A DNA stretch of 64,000 bases from Marinobacterium iners (GTDB lineage Bacteria > Pseudomonadota > Gammaproteobacteria > Pseudomonadales > Balneatricaceae), in contig NZ_CP022297.1 in assembly GCF_017310015.1 (NCBI RefSeq), positions 3,534,001 through 3,598,000 on the forward strand. Reading direction: 5' to 3'. The notes below the pieces were generated by a model that was not told where the DNA came from, did no database searches, and saw only the letters and a list, made by a program, of their open reading frames with translations. Made by a program: the position numbers and the translations under genes. Of the stretch, positions 1 to 13,600 are shown piece after piece (the stretch's first letter is position 1; each line of letters opens with the position of its first letter).

Positions 1-3000
1 GGTCGTCACCATCTTCACCCCAGATATCGTTGGCACCGGCATCACCCGTCAGGGTATCGCCATAAGAGCTGCCTACGAGGTTCTCGAAGTTGACGAAAGC
101 ATCGGTGGTATCCGACAGGTCAATGGTGACCGCGCTGACGGCATTAATCGCCGTCAGCGTATCAATACCGTCACCCCCGTCGACACTCAGGTCGTCGGCA
201 TCGTAGTGAACGGTATCGTCACCCTCGCCTGCGTTGATGGTATCGGCACCTTCACCGCCATCGATCTGGTCGTTACCGGCACCACCCGTGAGGGTGTCAG
301 CGGCACTGCCACCAGTCAGGGAATCGTCGGCATTACCGCCTGTGGCCGTAATGGCCACCGAGGCGCCAGTGCCGTTTACGACAAGAGCCCCATCTACTAT
401 CTGATTAGAAACGTCAATGCCGTCTGCGAAGGCTGTACTGGCATTTGTGTTAAGGGTCACGTTCGCTGTGCCACCGGCTGACAGCTCCAGCACTTCCATA
501 TTGCTGACATTAGTGAAGTCGGAATCAACAAGGGTAATGTTACCTCCGTTGATGCCACTCCATGCAACAAGGGTATCGGTACCGTCGCCGCCATCAACGG
601 TGTCACTAGCAATTTTGGCACCGGTTCCGGCGCCAACGCCATCGCCGACGTCGTAGCTGAATGTGTCGTCAAACGCAGAGCCGACGAGCACTGAGGCTAA
701 ACTACCAATGGCGCCGATACGGAAACCTTCACTGCCATTGGTGACAGCCGACAGGTCTACATAGACACCATCGTCAACCAACAGGTTGGCGGTGCCGTCG
801 TTTTGAGTCTCTGCTGTGGCGACATAATCATCAGTCACCGTAGCGTTGACGGTGGCATCTTCAGACACCACCAACACATCCGAATCTGACAGGTCAGTCA
901 CCGTGTCGGTGCCGGCGGTGATATTGAAGGTGTCATTACCGTTATTACCGGTCAGGATGTCGTCACCTTCGCCGCCGGTCAGGACATCTGCCTGGGCAGA
1001 GCCGATCAGCGTTGAGGCCGCGGTGTTGCCGGACGCATCAACGGTGAACCCGCTGCTGCCAGTTGCGTTGCTCAGGTCAACATCGACATCATCTTCAACG
1101 CTCAGGTTAGCGGTACCGTCGTTCCGGGTAGCGTTGGTAGCGGTGAAGTCAGCCGTTACCGTGGCCTCTGCGGTTGCGCCTGTGTCAACCACCAGCACAT
1201 CAGCACCCGACAGGTCAGTGATGGTATCGGTGCCCGATTCCACATTAAAGGTGTCGTTGCCGCCATTACCGGTCAGTACGTCATTCAAGGCACCACCTGT
1301 GAGCACATCATCCCCTGCGCCACCGATGAGTTCAAACTGGCCGTTGGTTTCTGCGCTGCCGTCAAACGTAAGCGAGTGGCCGCCCGCCAGTGCGGCGCCA
1401 TCGACCACCAGTGTTTCACCGGCCGCCACCAGGGTATCGACAGTCACAATGCTGGTTACCGCGTCACCCAGGGTGATGCGTTCGATGTTGGTTACACCGT
1501 CCAGATCATTCGTGTCGCTATTGTTATCGGTGAACCTCAGCTCGTCAGAGCCGTCCCCGCCATCGATTGTATCTGCCGATGTCAGCTGGACACCCATCTC
1601 GATGATGTCATTGCCAGCACCGGTAAAGATGCCATTGGCTTCATTCACACCAGCGGTTACCACATCATCAAAGTCGGTGCCGATGAAGTTTTCGAAGTTC
1701 TGGAACATCGAGGCGTCGAAGTTGAAGGTTACACCCTCACCAAAGCCGCTTGCATCAAGTGTGTCAGACGAACCTCCAAAAGAGTCCTCTCCATCGATTG
1801 CATTGGGCCCGTCAGCGTCAACAACCAGATCGTTCGGGTCGTAGATGATCGTGTCGTCATCTTCGCCGCCGTAGATGATATCGGCGCCAGCGCCGCCATC
1901 GATCACATCGTCACCGAAGCCACCGTAAATGGTGTCGTCGCCATCGGCAGTGGTAATGGTATCGGCAAAATCAGAGCCGGTTACCACAAAATCGATGCCG
2001 TTATGGGCCGACAGGTTCAGCGTCACATCACCAGACTCAGCCGTATCGAGTCCCGAGAAGTCGATGTGCTTAACCTGCAGGTTGCTGAAGTCATGCGCAT
2101 CCAGCTCATCGCCTACCACCTTCAGGGTGCCTTCGCCGGTGACGGTCAGGCCATCGGCCTGTGCAGCGGTCAGCGTCAGGCTCTGGCCTGCCGGGATGTC
2201 ATACAGATTGCCCAGGCCGACCACAGTGATGTTGGAGAAGTCCACATCGCCTTCGATGGTCAGCTCGACGTTATCCAGCACCAGCGTACCGGAGGTGAAG
2301 ATCGCTTCATCGTTGATGGTCAACTGGATGTTGTCGTTGGTACCGTTGAACGTCCAAGTGCCGCCGTTCATCAGTACTGGCCCATCCGGTGTGTCTCCGC
2401 CATTGCTTCCGGTATCGACACCCAAAGTTGCAATGACAGCACCAGCGCCGGCATTCAGGGTGAAATCATCGCTGTCGATCAGCGCAATGACACCCAGGTT
2501 GACGGTGCCGTTGGAGACGCCATCGGTATTGATGTTGATCACGCTCAGATCGGCGCCCGCCACGCCCGGCTTGTCGTCGTCGCCGGCAGTCCCGAGTACC
2601 ACAGTGCCCATCGTGTTGATGGTCAGGGTTTCGGTATTGCCCAGCGCTGCACCCGGGCTGGTGCCCGGCGCGGTGATGGTACCGGTGCCGTTGTGGATCA
2701 GGGTCACGCCGCTGATGTGTTCATCATCGCTATTGACCGAGCCGATGGTGACATCGGCATCACCGTTGATGGTGATGGTGGCCGCTACGGTTTCGTCCTT
2801 GAGGGCGTTGGAGCGGGTCAGGTAGCTCAGCTCCAGCTCACCGCTGATGACCAGATCATGGTCAGCATTGATGGTGATGTTGTAGAGGTTGTTTTCGTTA
2901 GCGTTGTGAATGCCTGTTACAGCCTTGCCAGGCTCGAAAACGAATTCTCCCAGGGTCAAGTCTGCACTGAGATTTATTTCATGTGCATCCGGTGCAGGAT

Positions 3001-6000
3001 CGTTTGAAACGATAACGGGTGCTGAACCGGTATAGTCACCTGCAATCTTGAAAGTAAAGATCACATCACCATCACCATCGACGGTGGCTGTCCAGTTGTC
3101 GTAGCTGGCGTTGGCCAATTTTGCTGCCACGTCCGCTGCGGTATCGCCTGCCGAGAGTGCAATCAGTGCCCCATCGAAAGCAATAGACTGGTTGGCATCA
3201 ATTGGTGAGGTAAAGCCGGAGCCCCCGATGCGCAACGCAAACGTCTCCGCACGGGACTCACTGTTGACGCCATCCGTGCCGTTATCGGCAAAGATATCGC
3301 CGCGAATCTCGTTCGGAGCGGTTGCAGTACCGGTCACGTCCACGGAGTTAATCACCAGCGCCTTGAACAGGCCTGGCAGTTTACCGTCAGCTGTGTACAT
3401 CGCCAGCGGGTCATTACTCTGCGGCAGCTGAAGGTTACCGGTGATAACCGAATTGCCTTCCAGCGTCAGCGACAGGGTGCTGACTTCGCCCGCGACAGTG
3501 ACATCGTCAAACGCCGCACTGGCATCCAGGGTGACGTTCTCGTCGATCACTACGAAGCGGTCGGTGGTGTTCAATGCATCTGGATCGACGTTGCCACCTT
3601 CCAGTACTTCGATTGCATCCTTAACGGTGACCACCAGGGTTTCACCGTTGCTGGCCTGGTCGCGCAGGCTCTCAAGAATCGCCTCGAAGTTGGCTGGCTG
3701 GTTGGTCAGGCCGAACTCATTGTAGAGGTACTCGTTGAGGATCCAGATGTTTTCAACATCGAAGCCGCCAGCATCGATATTGGCATCGTTATCGGTAATA
3801 TCATCCGCATTGGTGAAACCAAGCGTCAGCGTCGTGTCGGTGAAGGTCCCGCCGTTCACCACACGGCCATCGGCCAGGTACTCTGCGGACAGAGCAACGT
3901 TCTGACCATCAGCTGAGAAGTCGATAGAGAACGACCCGCCTGAACCACCAGCCGTATTCAGTACGGCATTGCTGGCGAACAACACATCGGTTTCAGTGGC
4001 GGCCAGCGTAATTGAGCCTGCAGTAACACCAGCATCTACCAGGCCCAAATTGATATCGCTTTCGTAACTGGTCATCTCAGTAATGTTGAGCGTACCAGAG
4101 CCGCTGACCTTGGTGGCAGGACCTACCAGCGACTGATACTGGGCAGCCGTCATATTCAGCGTGACGTGCTCAGGGATCACGATCTGCTGAACTTTGCTTA
4201 GATCGACCGTTGGGTCAATGGTAATGATAGTGGGCTGCAAGGCCGTGCCTTCTGCGGCCAACCGCAGTTCAGAGATCAGCACCTGACTGCCCAACCCAGT
4301 GCTGTCGAACGCTTCACCGTTGTAGCCGGTGACAACCAGTGTTTCTTCGGTTGTAGCCGGGCCGGTGCCCTGGAAGTTACCCAGGCCGGTTTCGGTGAGC
4401 TGATCGTAGCTCAGAGTCAGCTGCACACCTTCTGCAAGAGTGACAGCGAAGTCACCGAAGCTACCGCTCTCGTCCAGAGTAGCGCTAGTTCCCACCGTGA
4501 GGGTGTCGTCGAAGGCCGAGCCGATCAGGGTGAAGTTCAGGTTCGGACCGCTGGTGGTCAGGTTGAAGCCTGAGGTGCCGTTGGTGACATTGCCCAGATC
4601 GATAGTGAAGCCGCTGTCTTCATAGGCGTCGGCATCAGTCACAGTACCTGTGAGCGGATCTACTTGGCCCAGAATCAGCTCTACCGGGCCGGTGCCGTTA
4701 TTTTCGGTCGCGGCGGTGGCTGTCCAGTCACCGGTCACGTAGGCCGTGGCGCTGGCAGCGGGGCTGACTACCAGAATGTCAGACTCAGACAGATCCGTGA
4801 TGGTGTCACTGCCCTGATCCACATTGAAGGTGTCATTACCGGCGGCTCCGGTCAGGATGTCGTCACCGGCACCACCGGTGATCACATCGCTGTTGGGCTG
4901 ATTGCCGCCAATGATGATGTCGTTACCCGCACCACCCGTGATATCGAAGTCACCGTCGGTTTCGGCACGGCCATCGAAGACCAGGCGCTGTTGACCCGTG
5001 AGTGAACCGGCATTGATCACCAGGGTTTCGTTTGCAGCAACAAGCGTATCGTTACCGACCGTGATATTAACATCACCAGTATTGGCCGCACTCAGAATAA
5101 GCGTTTCAACACCCGATACCTGATTGAGCAAGTCTGCTGCACTGGTGCCGATGTTGTACTCGAAGGCCAGTACATCTTGCCCTGCGCCGCCATTAATAAC
5201 GACGTTAGCATCCAGATACTCGCCCATGGAGATGATGTCAAAGCCAGCACCGGTCTCAATGCTCTCAACAGTGGCATCGCCAAAGACGAAGTCGTTATAG
5301 GCACTGCCAATCACGTTTTCAAAGCTAGTAAAGGCATCAGTGGTATCAGTCAGATCGATGATAACACCCGTTGTACCGTCGAGAGAGTTATCCCAGTCGG
5401 CGGCGGTCAGGGTGTCGGAACCGCTGCCACCATCAACTTCAAGATCAGACTCATCGTAAACGATGGTGTCGTTATCCTCGCCACCGTAGATGGTATCAGC
5501 GCCTGCACCGCCATCCAGAGTATCGTTTCCAAAACCACCATAAATGGTGTCGTTACCATCGGCTGTGGTGATGATGTCATCGAAATCAGAACCGATGATG
5601 GTGAAATCAATACCGGTATGAGCAGACAGGTCAAGTACCAGCGCTTCACCACCATTCGTAACACCACTGTAATCCTGATTTTCAACCGTCAGCTGACTGA
5701 AGTCATAGCCAGCCGGCAGATCACCGATGATTTCCAGGGTACCTGCGCCACTGATGACCGCGCCACTGGCTTGTTCCGCTGTCAATGTGAGGGTGTAGCC
5801 ATCCGGGATAACGACCTGGTCAAGGCCCGACACTGACGTCAACGCAGACATGTCAACATCGCTGCCAAGCGTCAACACTACATTGTCCAACACCAGATTA
5901 CCGCCCGTGAAGGTGGTGCCACTGATGGTTAGTGCGATGTTGTCATCGGTACCAAGGAACGACCAGGTTCCAGTGGTTAGCTCATCGGCTCCCAGAGTTG

Positions 6001-7650
6001 CCGTTACGTTACCGGCAGCCGCTGTCAGGGTGAAGCCTTCGGTGCTGTCAATATCTGCGATCACACCCAGGTTAACCGTACCGTTAGAGGTTCCATCGGT
6101 GTTGATATTGATAACACTCAGCTCTGCACCTGCCACGCCTGGTTTGTCTGCATCACCTACAGTACCAAGGTTCACCGCACCCATCGTATTGATGGTCAGG
6201 GTTTCGGTGTTACCCAGTGCTGCGCCCGGACTGGTACCCGGTGCATTCACCGTGCCTGTGCCGGTGTGGTTCAGCGTGACACCGGTGATATGTACATCAT
6301 CGGTATTGACCGAACCGATAGTGACATCGGCATCGCCATTGATGGTGATGGTGCCTTCAACGGTTTCATCCTTGAGGGTGTTGGAGCGGGTAACGTAGCT
6401 CAGCTCCAGCTCACCGCTGATGATCAGGTCATGCTCGGCGTTGATGGTGATGTTGTAGAGGTTGTTTTCCTCTGCGACATGGGCACCGGCGAAGCTTGGG
6501 TTAGTATCTGAAGTCTCAAGGGTGAAGTCACCAGAGGTCAGACCGCTGCTTACATTGATGTTAGCGATATCACCAGTAGCAGGTGCTGGCTGTTCAACCG
6601 TAGGCAGTACCAAGTTGAGATCATTCGAAGTATTTTCGGTGAAATCACCCGGAATCTTGTAGGTGAAGCGCACCACGCCACTGCCCATATCCTCGGCCAC
6701 CCAGTTATCGTAGGTGGCTGCGGCGAGCTTGGCGGCAATGTCGGCCTCGGTATCGCCGTCATCCAGCGCGATGAATGCACCATCAAAGGCGATGGATTCA
6801 TCGTTACCCAACACGATCATCGAGGCAACCGTCAGCTCAAACGTCTCAGCAGTTGACTCAAGGCCATCGGTACCATCATCCGCAAAGATACTGCCACGGA
6901 TTTCGTTGGGCCCGGTGGCGGTGCCGGTGACATCCACGGAGTTGATGACCAGCGACTTGAACAGTGCCGGCAACTTGCCTGTGGTTTCAAGCGTTTGCAG
7001 CGGATCCTTGATCTGCGGCAATGCCAGGTTACCGGTGATGGTGGAGTCACCTTCCAGCGTCAGCGTCAGGCTGCTGATCTCACGTGCCGTCAGATCATTG
7101 AACACCACCGAGGCATCCACATCATGGTTATCGCTGACTACCACAACACGATCAGCAGTGTCGATCGCATCCGGGTCACCGAAACCATCCAGCAGTTCGG
7201 ACGCAGGTTTCAGGGTGACCACCAACGGATCGCCATTACCGGCGTTGCCGGGCAGGTTCGGCAGGATCTCTTCGATGTTTGCCGGCAGGTTGGAGAGGCT
7301 ATATTCGTTGTAAAGGAACTCGCTCACCAGCCAGACGTTTTCAACATTGAAACCTCCCGCTTCGATGATGGCATCGTCATCAGCACTAGTGAAGCCCAGC
7401 GCCAGAATGGTGTTGTCGAAAGTGCCGCCGTTGACACCACGGCCATCAGCTTGGGTTTCACTTGAGAGCACCAGCGCCTGGCCATCGGCGGTGTAGACGA
7501 AACTGAAGGCCGTGCTATCAGCATCCAGAATAGCAGTGTCCTTCAACACGACTGAGGTGGCACTGGAATCCAGAGAGATGACCCCTGCTACAGCATCAAC
7601 CGTACTCAAATCGATAGCATTATTATCGTTATCGAAGTTGGTGATATTCA
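1..7650 (-). repeat. About 3.6-kb tandem duplication inside giant gene A
   Basis: Two successive stretches of gene A carry the same order of segments, offset by about 3.6 kb: an AGGF(N/D)VEN block (near 7360 and 3760), an EIRGxIFADxGTDG block (near 6880 and 3290), a YDNW segment (near 6700 and 3090), a VININTDG segment (near 6110 and 2530) and an RTX block GGFGxDxxDGGAGADxIYGG (near 5530 and 1925). The nucleotide sequences are still clearly alignable by eye, so the unit is roughly 1,200 residues and probably arose by internal duplication. The exact unit ends were not determined. Confidence 0.75.
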
Positions 7651-10600
7651 GCGTGCCTGCGCCACTGACCGTAATACCGCCGGTATTACCCTGTAATTGT
7701 TCGAACTGATCCGCCGTCATATTCAAGGTGACGCCCGCCGGGATAACAATTTCCTGTACCCGGCTAAGGTTTGCGTTGGAATCAACAGTGACGACCCCAT
7801 CGCCATCGTCATCAACAACGGTCAGTTGTCGAATTTCAACGTCTATACCCAGATTCTGCGATTGGATATCCTCGCCTCTATAGTTAGTCACATAGAGCCA
7901 ATCAGGATCCCCTGACCCATCCACGGTCCCGGAAAAGTCTTCAACCCCGGTATCAAGTAATTGATCTACCGTTAGAGTCAGTGTGTCGAGCGTACCACTA
8001 GTGTTCAAGACAACTTCAAAAGCACCGAAGTCAGATTCGGGATCAAGCGTGACATCGCCGACCACGTAAGCGGTCAGGGTATCGGCTGCAATATCACTAA
8101 GGTCAAACAGATCACCGTCGATACCGTTTACCGTTACAGAAGTATCGTCAGCGTTGTCGTTGACGGTCAGCAGATGTCCATCATCAGCATCCAGAATCAG
8201 GCCAACACCGTCACTGTTGAGATTGAACACTGTTGACCCCGATACCATGCTGGCTGCCGCATCAATAGTCAGTGAGTTCGCAGTTCCGGTGTCGGAATCA
8301 GTCACGTTAACGGCCATGTTACTGCCAAGGTTACCGGTGAAGGTTACATTCCCCTCAACGTTAACTGTTGCCGATTCGATTGCGGTCTCGATCTGTGAGA
8401 GATCAGCAGACGGAGTGGCCTCAAGCGCAGTCACAGCAACCTCACCATTATCGGTAGAGTCGATAATGGTGCGACCATTGGCTTGAGCCGCTGTCAATGT
8501 CAACGCTACCGCTGTATCTGACGTGTCCTGCAAAACGACATCAAAGTCTCCCAGGTTGGTAGAGGCTGCCAAAGTTGCATTTTCCGGAACGTAAGCAGTC
8601 ATTCGACCGGCATCGATACCGGCAAGAATAGTCTGCTCCTCACCCAGGTCAGTGACAATCACCTGACCTTCACTGCCACCAGCAGCTCCAGTGATGGTTT
8701 GACCACTGGCTTGTACGGCCGTCATCGTAACGGTCTGAAGGTAGGTGGTGTTATCCAGATCAAACGCTGCCGGGTCACCCGTCAGAACCGGGAAGGTGAT
8801 CGAAGTCGTCACTTCAGAGTCGAAGACAAAAGTGATGAACTCAGCCGTAACATTTGACAGGTTCGCACTTATCGGCGTATCGGTGCCGGTAGTAGCATCA
8901 TTTTCATCATCAACCAGCAGAGTGCCGTTGTCACCTTCGATGTAATGACCATCGATAACAGAACCGGCTGACTCAAGTGTTGCACCAGCACCAATGGTGA
9001 TGATACGTGCTGCATCTGTTGTACCTAGATCAGCATTACGATTCAGCGTCACATCTGAGTCGACAGCTATGTTGACGTTACCAGTATTGATACCGCTCAG
9101 ATCAATATCAGAGTCGGCCGCATCAGCTACCTGACCCAGATCTTCAACATTTGTGGTGCCTGATCCGCTATCGGTAACACTGCGTCCATCCGCCTGATCA
9201 GCGGTCATTACCAATGTTTCGGAGCCGGTAAGAATAAAGGTCGCCATGACGACTTCATTCGCAGTGAGCAGATCGTCATCATGATCGAAGGCTGCACTAT
9301 CGAGCTGGCCGCCTGTTATATCGAAAGTACCACCCCCGATTACCGACACTTCAGCTTTGCCGAGGTGACCTGTGAGCTCGACGTCACCAGTAGCCGTATC
9401 AACAGTGACTTCCAGCAAACCGGTATCACCATCAGTGGTGAGAATACCGGATAGATCTGCACCGGGTTCTACTTCCAAATCTGGCACGATCACGACACCG
9501 TCGCCGGTGATGGTCAGCCCATCCGCATCAGCTGCCGAGATGGTCAGCGAACTACCGGCCGGAACATCGATAACGGTATCGATCAGAGTAAGATCAACCG
9601 GTGCAGCCGTGAAGTCGATCGCTCCAGATATACTCAATGTCACATTGTTGAGGGTGAGTTCACCCGCATTCAATGTGATTGAATCATCAAGAGTGACGTT
9701 CAACTCACCGACGGCACCCGAGTTATCAAACAGCCATACACCGCCCGCTCCCAGCGATAAATTGTAAGTAGAGTCGTCGTCGCCAAGGAAAGCAGTGACG
9801 GTTCCGGTGTTACCCGTTGCATCCAGCGTAAACGCCTGGGCATCCACCTGTGCGATCACACCCAGATCCACATTACCGCTGCCATCCACATCAATCAGGC
9901 TCAGCTCGTCACTGGCTACACCTGGCTTCGTGAGATCGCCTTCGGTGCCCAGAACCACATCACCGGTGGCTTCGATATGCAGGGTTTCGGTGTTGGATAC
10001 CGTTGCCAAGGTGGCGTTATCCACCGCCGCTGCCGGGCTTGCACCCGGTGCAGTCAGTGTACCGGGGCCTTCGTTAACGATAACGAGGGTGATGATCTCC
10101 GGGTCGGACGTATCCAGAGAGGCGACAGTCGTGTTGTTTTCCCCCCGGACGGTTAGTGTCGCGACCGAATCGGCATGTTCGGAATCAAAGGTGATGGTAC
10201 CGACCTGAAGATCAGCACCCGCGCCTTCGGAGCCGTCACCAACAGCGGACAAAGTACCGGTATCGAGCACCACATTCAGCAGGTCGAACTCGACAGTTAA
10301 TGGTCCGCTTTGATCAACGCCGATATCACCGATGACGTTCAGATTTGCGGGCTGTTCATGTTCGCCAGACTCATCAACGCCGTCATTATCGTTGATGAAC
10401 TGCTCGCTCGCCAACGGGTTGTCGGTGTGCAGCGCACGGTGGGAGTTGATCGTCAGGGTTTCGAACTGAATCGCATCGGCATCATAGGTCGAATCGGTCT
10501 GGTTACCCAGCACAATGTTGCCGAGATCGACTTCACCGCCCAGGTTCAGATCCAGCGTTTTGACGTGTTCGCCAATATCGCTGTCGCTGAACTGAACACC

Positions 10601-13600
10601 AGTGGCGCTCAAGTCAGTGAAGGCTACGAATTCGACTACACGGTGCACTTCAGAGGAAAGCAACAGAATATCGAGCTCGGTGATGCTGGAGAACTCAACG
10701 CGCACAATGCTGCCAGGCAAAGTCGTATAAAGATCTTCGATACTGCCGGAACCAGCCAGATCCGGGTTGATCCACAGGCGTCCAAGGTTATCGGCATAGC
10801 CCGACGTATCGATCGGCAATGTGGGTGAATCTGCAGTTTCAAACAGCCAGACCACGTTGCTGCTGTTGACGTTATCGGAATCACCATCGGGTGAGTTGAC
10901 GATAATCTCACGGGCCGCCTGAGCGTCGGTCTGGAAGCGGATAGTCTGACCAGAGAGATCATCGTTGTCGCCGCTCAGCGCATCCAAGGTGATGGAGAAT
11001 TCGCCAAGATCAGTCAACGCATCCAGCGTCACGTCATTCTCAGCCAATGTTGCTGTACCCACCAGCTCGGACTGAACTGCGGTCAGGTTGTATTCATCGG
11101 TGCCGAGATCAACGATGTTGACGACACCAGTTGAGTCAGCTCCATTCTCACCCACAATCATCAGACCGGCATCTGCGATCGCGTCTAGCTGTGCTGCTGT
11201 CAGCGTTAGAGTCACGCCATCAGCGACAACAATCTGATTGTCGGCCGGTGTACCAGAGCCATTCAGCACCAGTTCCAGATCACTCAGATCCGTATCGGCG
11301 CTGATCAGCAGCTGAGTGTTGGCACCCAAGTCAATATTGAGTGCGCCGCTGGTCCAGGTCATGTCACCGAGTTCGATGACGCTGTTGGCCGCTGCCCCTG
11401 CACCGGAGGCAGCGCTGGCGAAGTCGAAGGTCCAACCTGAATCTTCGGCACCGGCGTTGAGAGCGTCACCGGCCAGTTTCAGGTAGGTTTCACCGGTACC
11501 AGAAGTGAAGGTGAAGTCGCTGGAGTCGATATCACGGATTTCGCCCAGGTTGAGGTCACCTGTATGCGTCGCTGCATTGATCGTTGATAGGCCGCTGGCG
11601 GTAATACCCCAGCCACCTTCGTCATTGCCCAGGACAATATCACCGGTACCCTTGATATTAAGCGTTTCAAGGTTGCCGGTGGTGTCTGTGCTGTAGGCAC
11701 CATCTGCATCACCGTCGAACAGTGCCGGAGATGCACCAGTGGCAGTCAGGGTGCCGGTGCCCTGATGGTTGATAGTGAAGGTGGTCAGTTCGTCATCAGA
11801 CAGGTCCAGCTGCTGTACGGTGATATCCGATGTGCCGGTAACCGTCAGTGTGGCACTTGGGTACTTGGCAGCATCCACAGAGCTGAAGACGATATCGCCG
11901 CTGACTACCATATCCTGCTCGGCGATAATCACCACATCACGCAGGTTGTTTTCGATGGTTCCCGCGTCAGGGCCTGCCTGTGCGGTGATATCACCATTGA
12001 TCAGGTTATAGGTGTTACCTGTTTCAGTATTGGCCGCTGTTCCAGTAGACAGAATCGACAGCGTCAGGAAGTAACGTGCGATCAGGCCGGAATCCGCTTC
12101 AACCGTGGACAGGTGCAGGTTGCCGTCAATCTCGGCACCACCCTGCAGCGTAATAGCCAGGGTGCGAACTTCCTGGCTTCCATCCAGGTCATTGACCACA
12201 ATGAAATCCGGCACTGTCACACCGGGCTCGACTACCAGAATACGGTGCGTCGCACTGACGAAGCCAAGATCTTCCGGGGAATGGTAGAGACTCAGAATAA
12301 TATCATTATCCAGATCCTGCAGGATCTGTTCGATATTACGGCCGTCAACAAAGGTGTTCAGCGCCTTCAAGGTGTCGATGTTGTAACCAGACGCATCGAT
12401 ATAATCGACGTAGCCTTTCGATACATCATCAAACATGAACACAACTGTTGAATCGTCTGGACCGGCTACATTCAGACCATCCGCCTGTGCCGCGTTTGCG
12501 AGCCCCAGATCCTGGTTGGCCGCCAGATAGACTTCCAGCTTGCTCAAATCACCCAGCATGCTGGCATCATCAAGGTTCACGTCCTCAGCCAGTGTCAGCG
12601 TGATGTTGTCTGCAGCGATACCGGTGATATCGAAGCCGCCAGCCAAGTCCACGTCAGCCTGGGTCAGACCGGTGATATTGATGGTGAAGCCAGTGCCTGA
12701 CTGCCCAACAATGGTGCCGCTGCCGGCCAGCTGCTGGAACTGCTCAGCTGTAAGGCTCAGTGTCTTGCCTTCCGGTACGATCAGACGGTCGATACCGGTC
12801 AGATCAGTTGTAGCCGCCAGCGTAACGGCATTGCCACTGCCACCGATGGTCACATCGACGATATCGATACCGGCGGTGGCTTCAGATGCATCGAACGGCT
12901 GATTATCCAGTCCCAGAATATTAACGGAGGCATTGTCGCCGCTGTTCTCAACCGTCAAATTCTGCAAACCGCCAATACCATTGAGCTGCGCCATAGTCAG
13001 CGTCAGTTCACTGCCGTCGGTCAGCACGATGGCATCCACATGGACCAGCACATCGTCGGTCAGGTCAAACGGCGCGCCCGCTGTGCCAGTGGCCTCGTCA
13101 TAGGTGTCGATGACCAGTGTGGTTTCACCGGTAGCGCTACCGTTGATCGTAATCAGGTCGCTCGCGTCGACTGTTGCAACAGTCGACAGGCCAACCGTCA
13201 AATCACCGTCACCCGTGTGGTTGACGGTCAGTGCATCGATATCGTCATCGTCGGTATCCAGATCACCGATGGTGACGGTTGCACCGCCCTCCACGCTGAC
13301 ATTTAGTTCTGCGGTGCGGTTGTCCTGCAGAGAGCTGAATTCAATTTCGCCGATGGTCAGATCCTGGCTGGCGACGATATTGACATCACGCAGGTTGTTC
13401 TCCGCGTAGCCGGCGGTTGAACCGTTGGCGTGAATCGCGTCGACAATGCGGTTGGGGCTATCGCCCTCCGAACGGATTGTCAGGGTCTGGAAGTAGTTCA
13501 GCGTCACCGTACCCGGTGCCGGTGTAACCGTCGACAGATCCAGACTGCCATCAATGGTGGAGCCACCTTTGAGGGTCAGATCAAGCGTGGATACTTCTAC

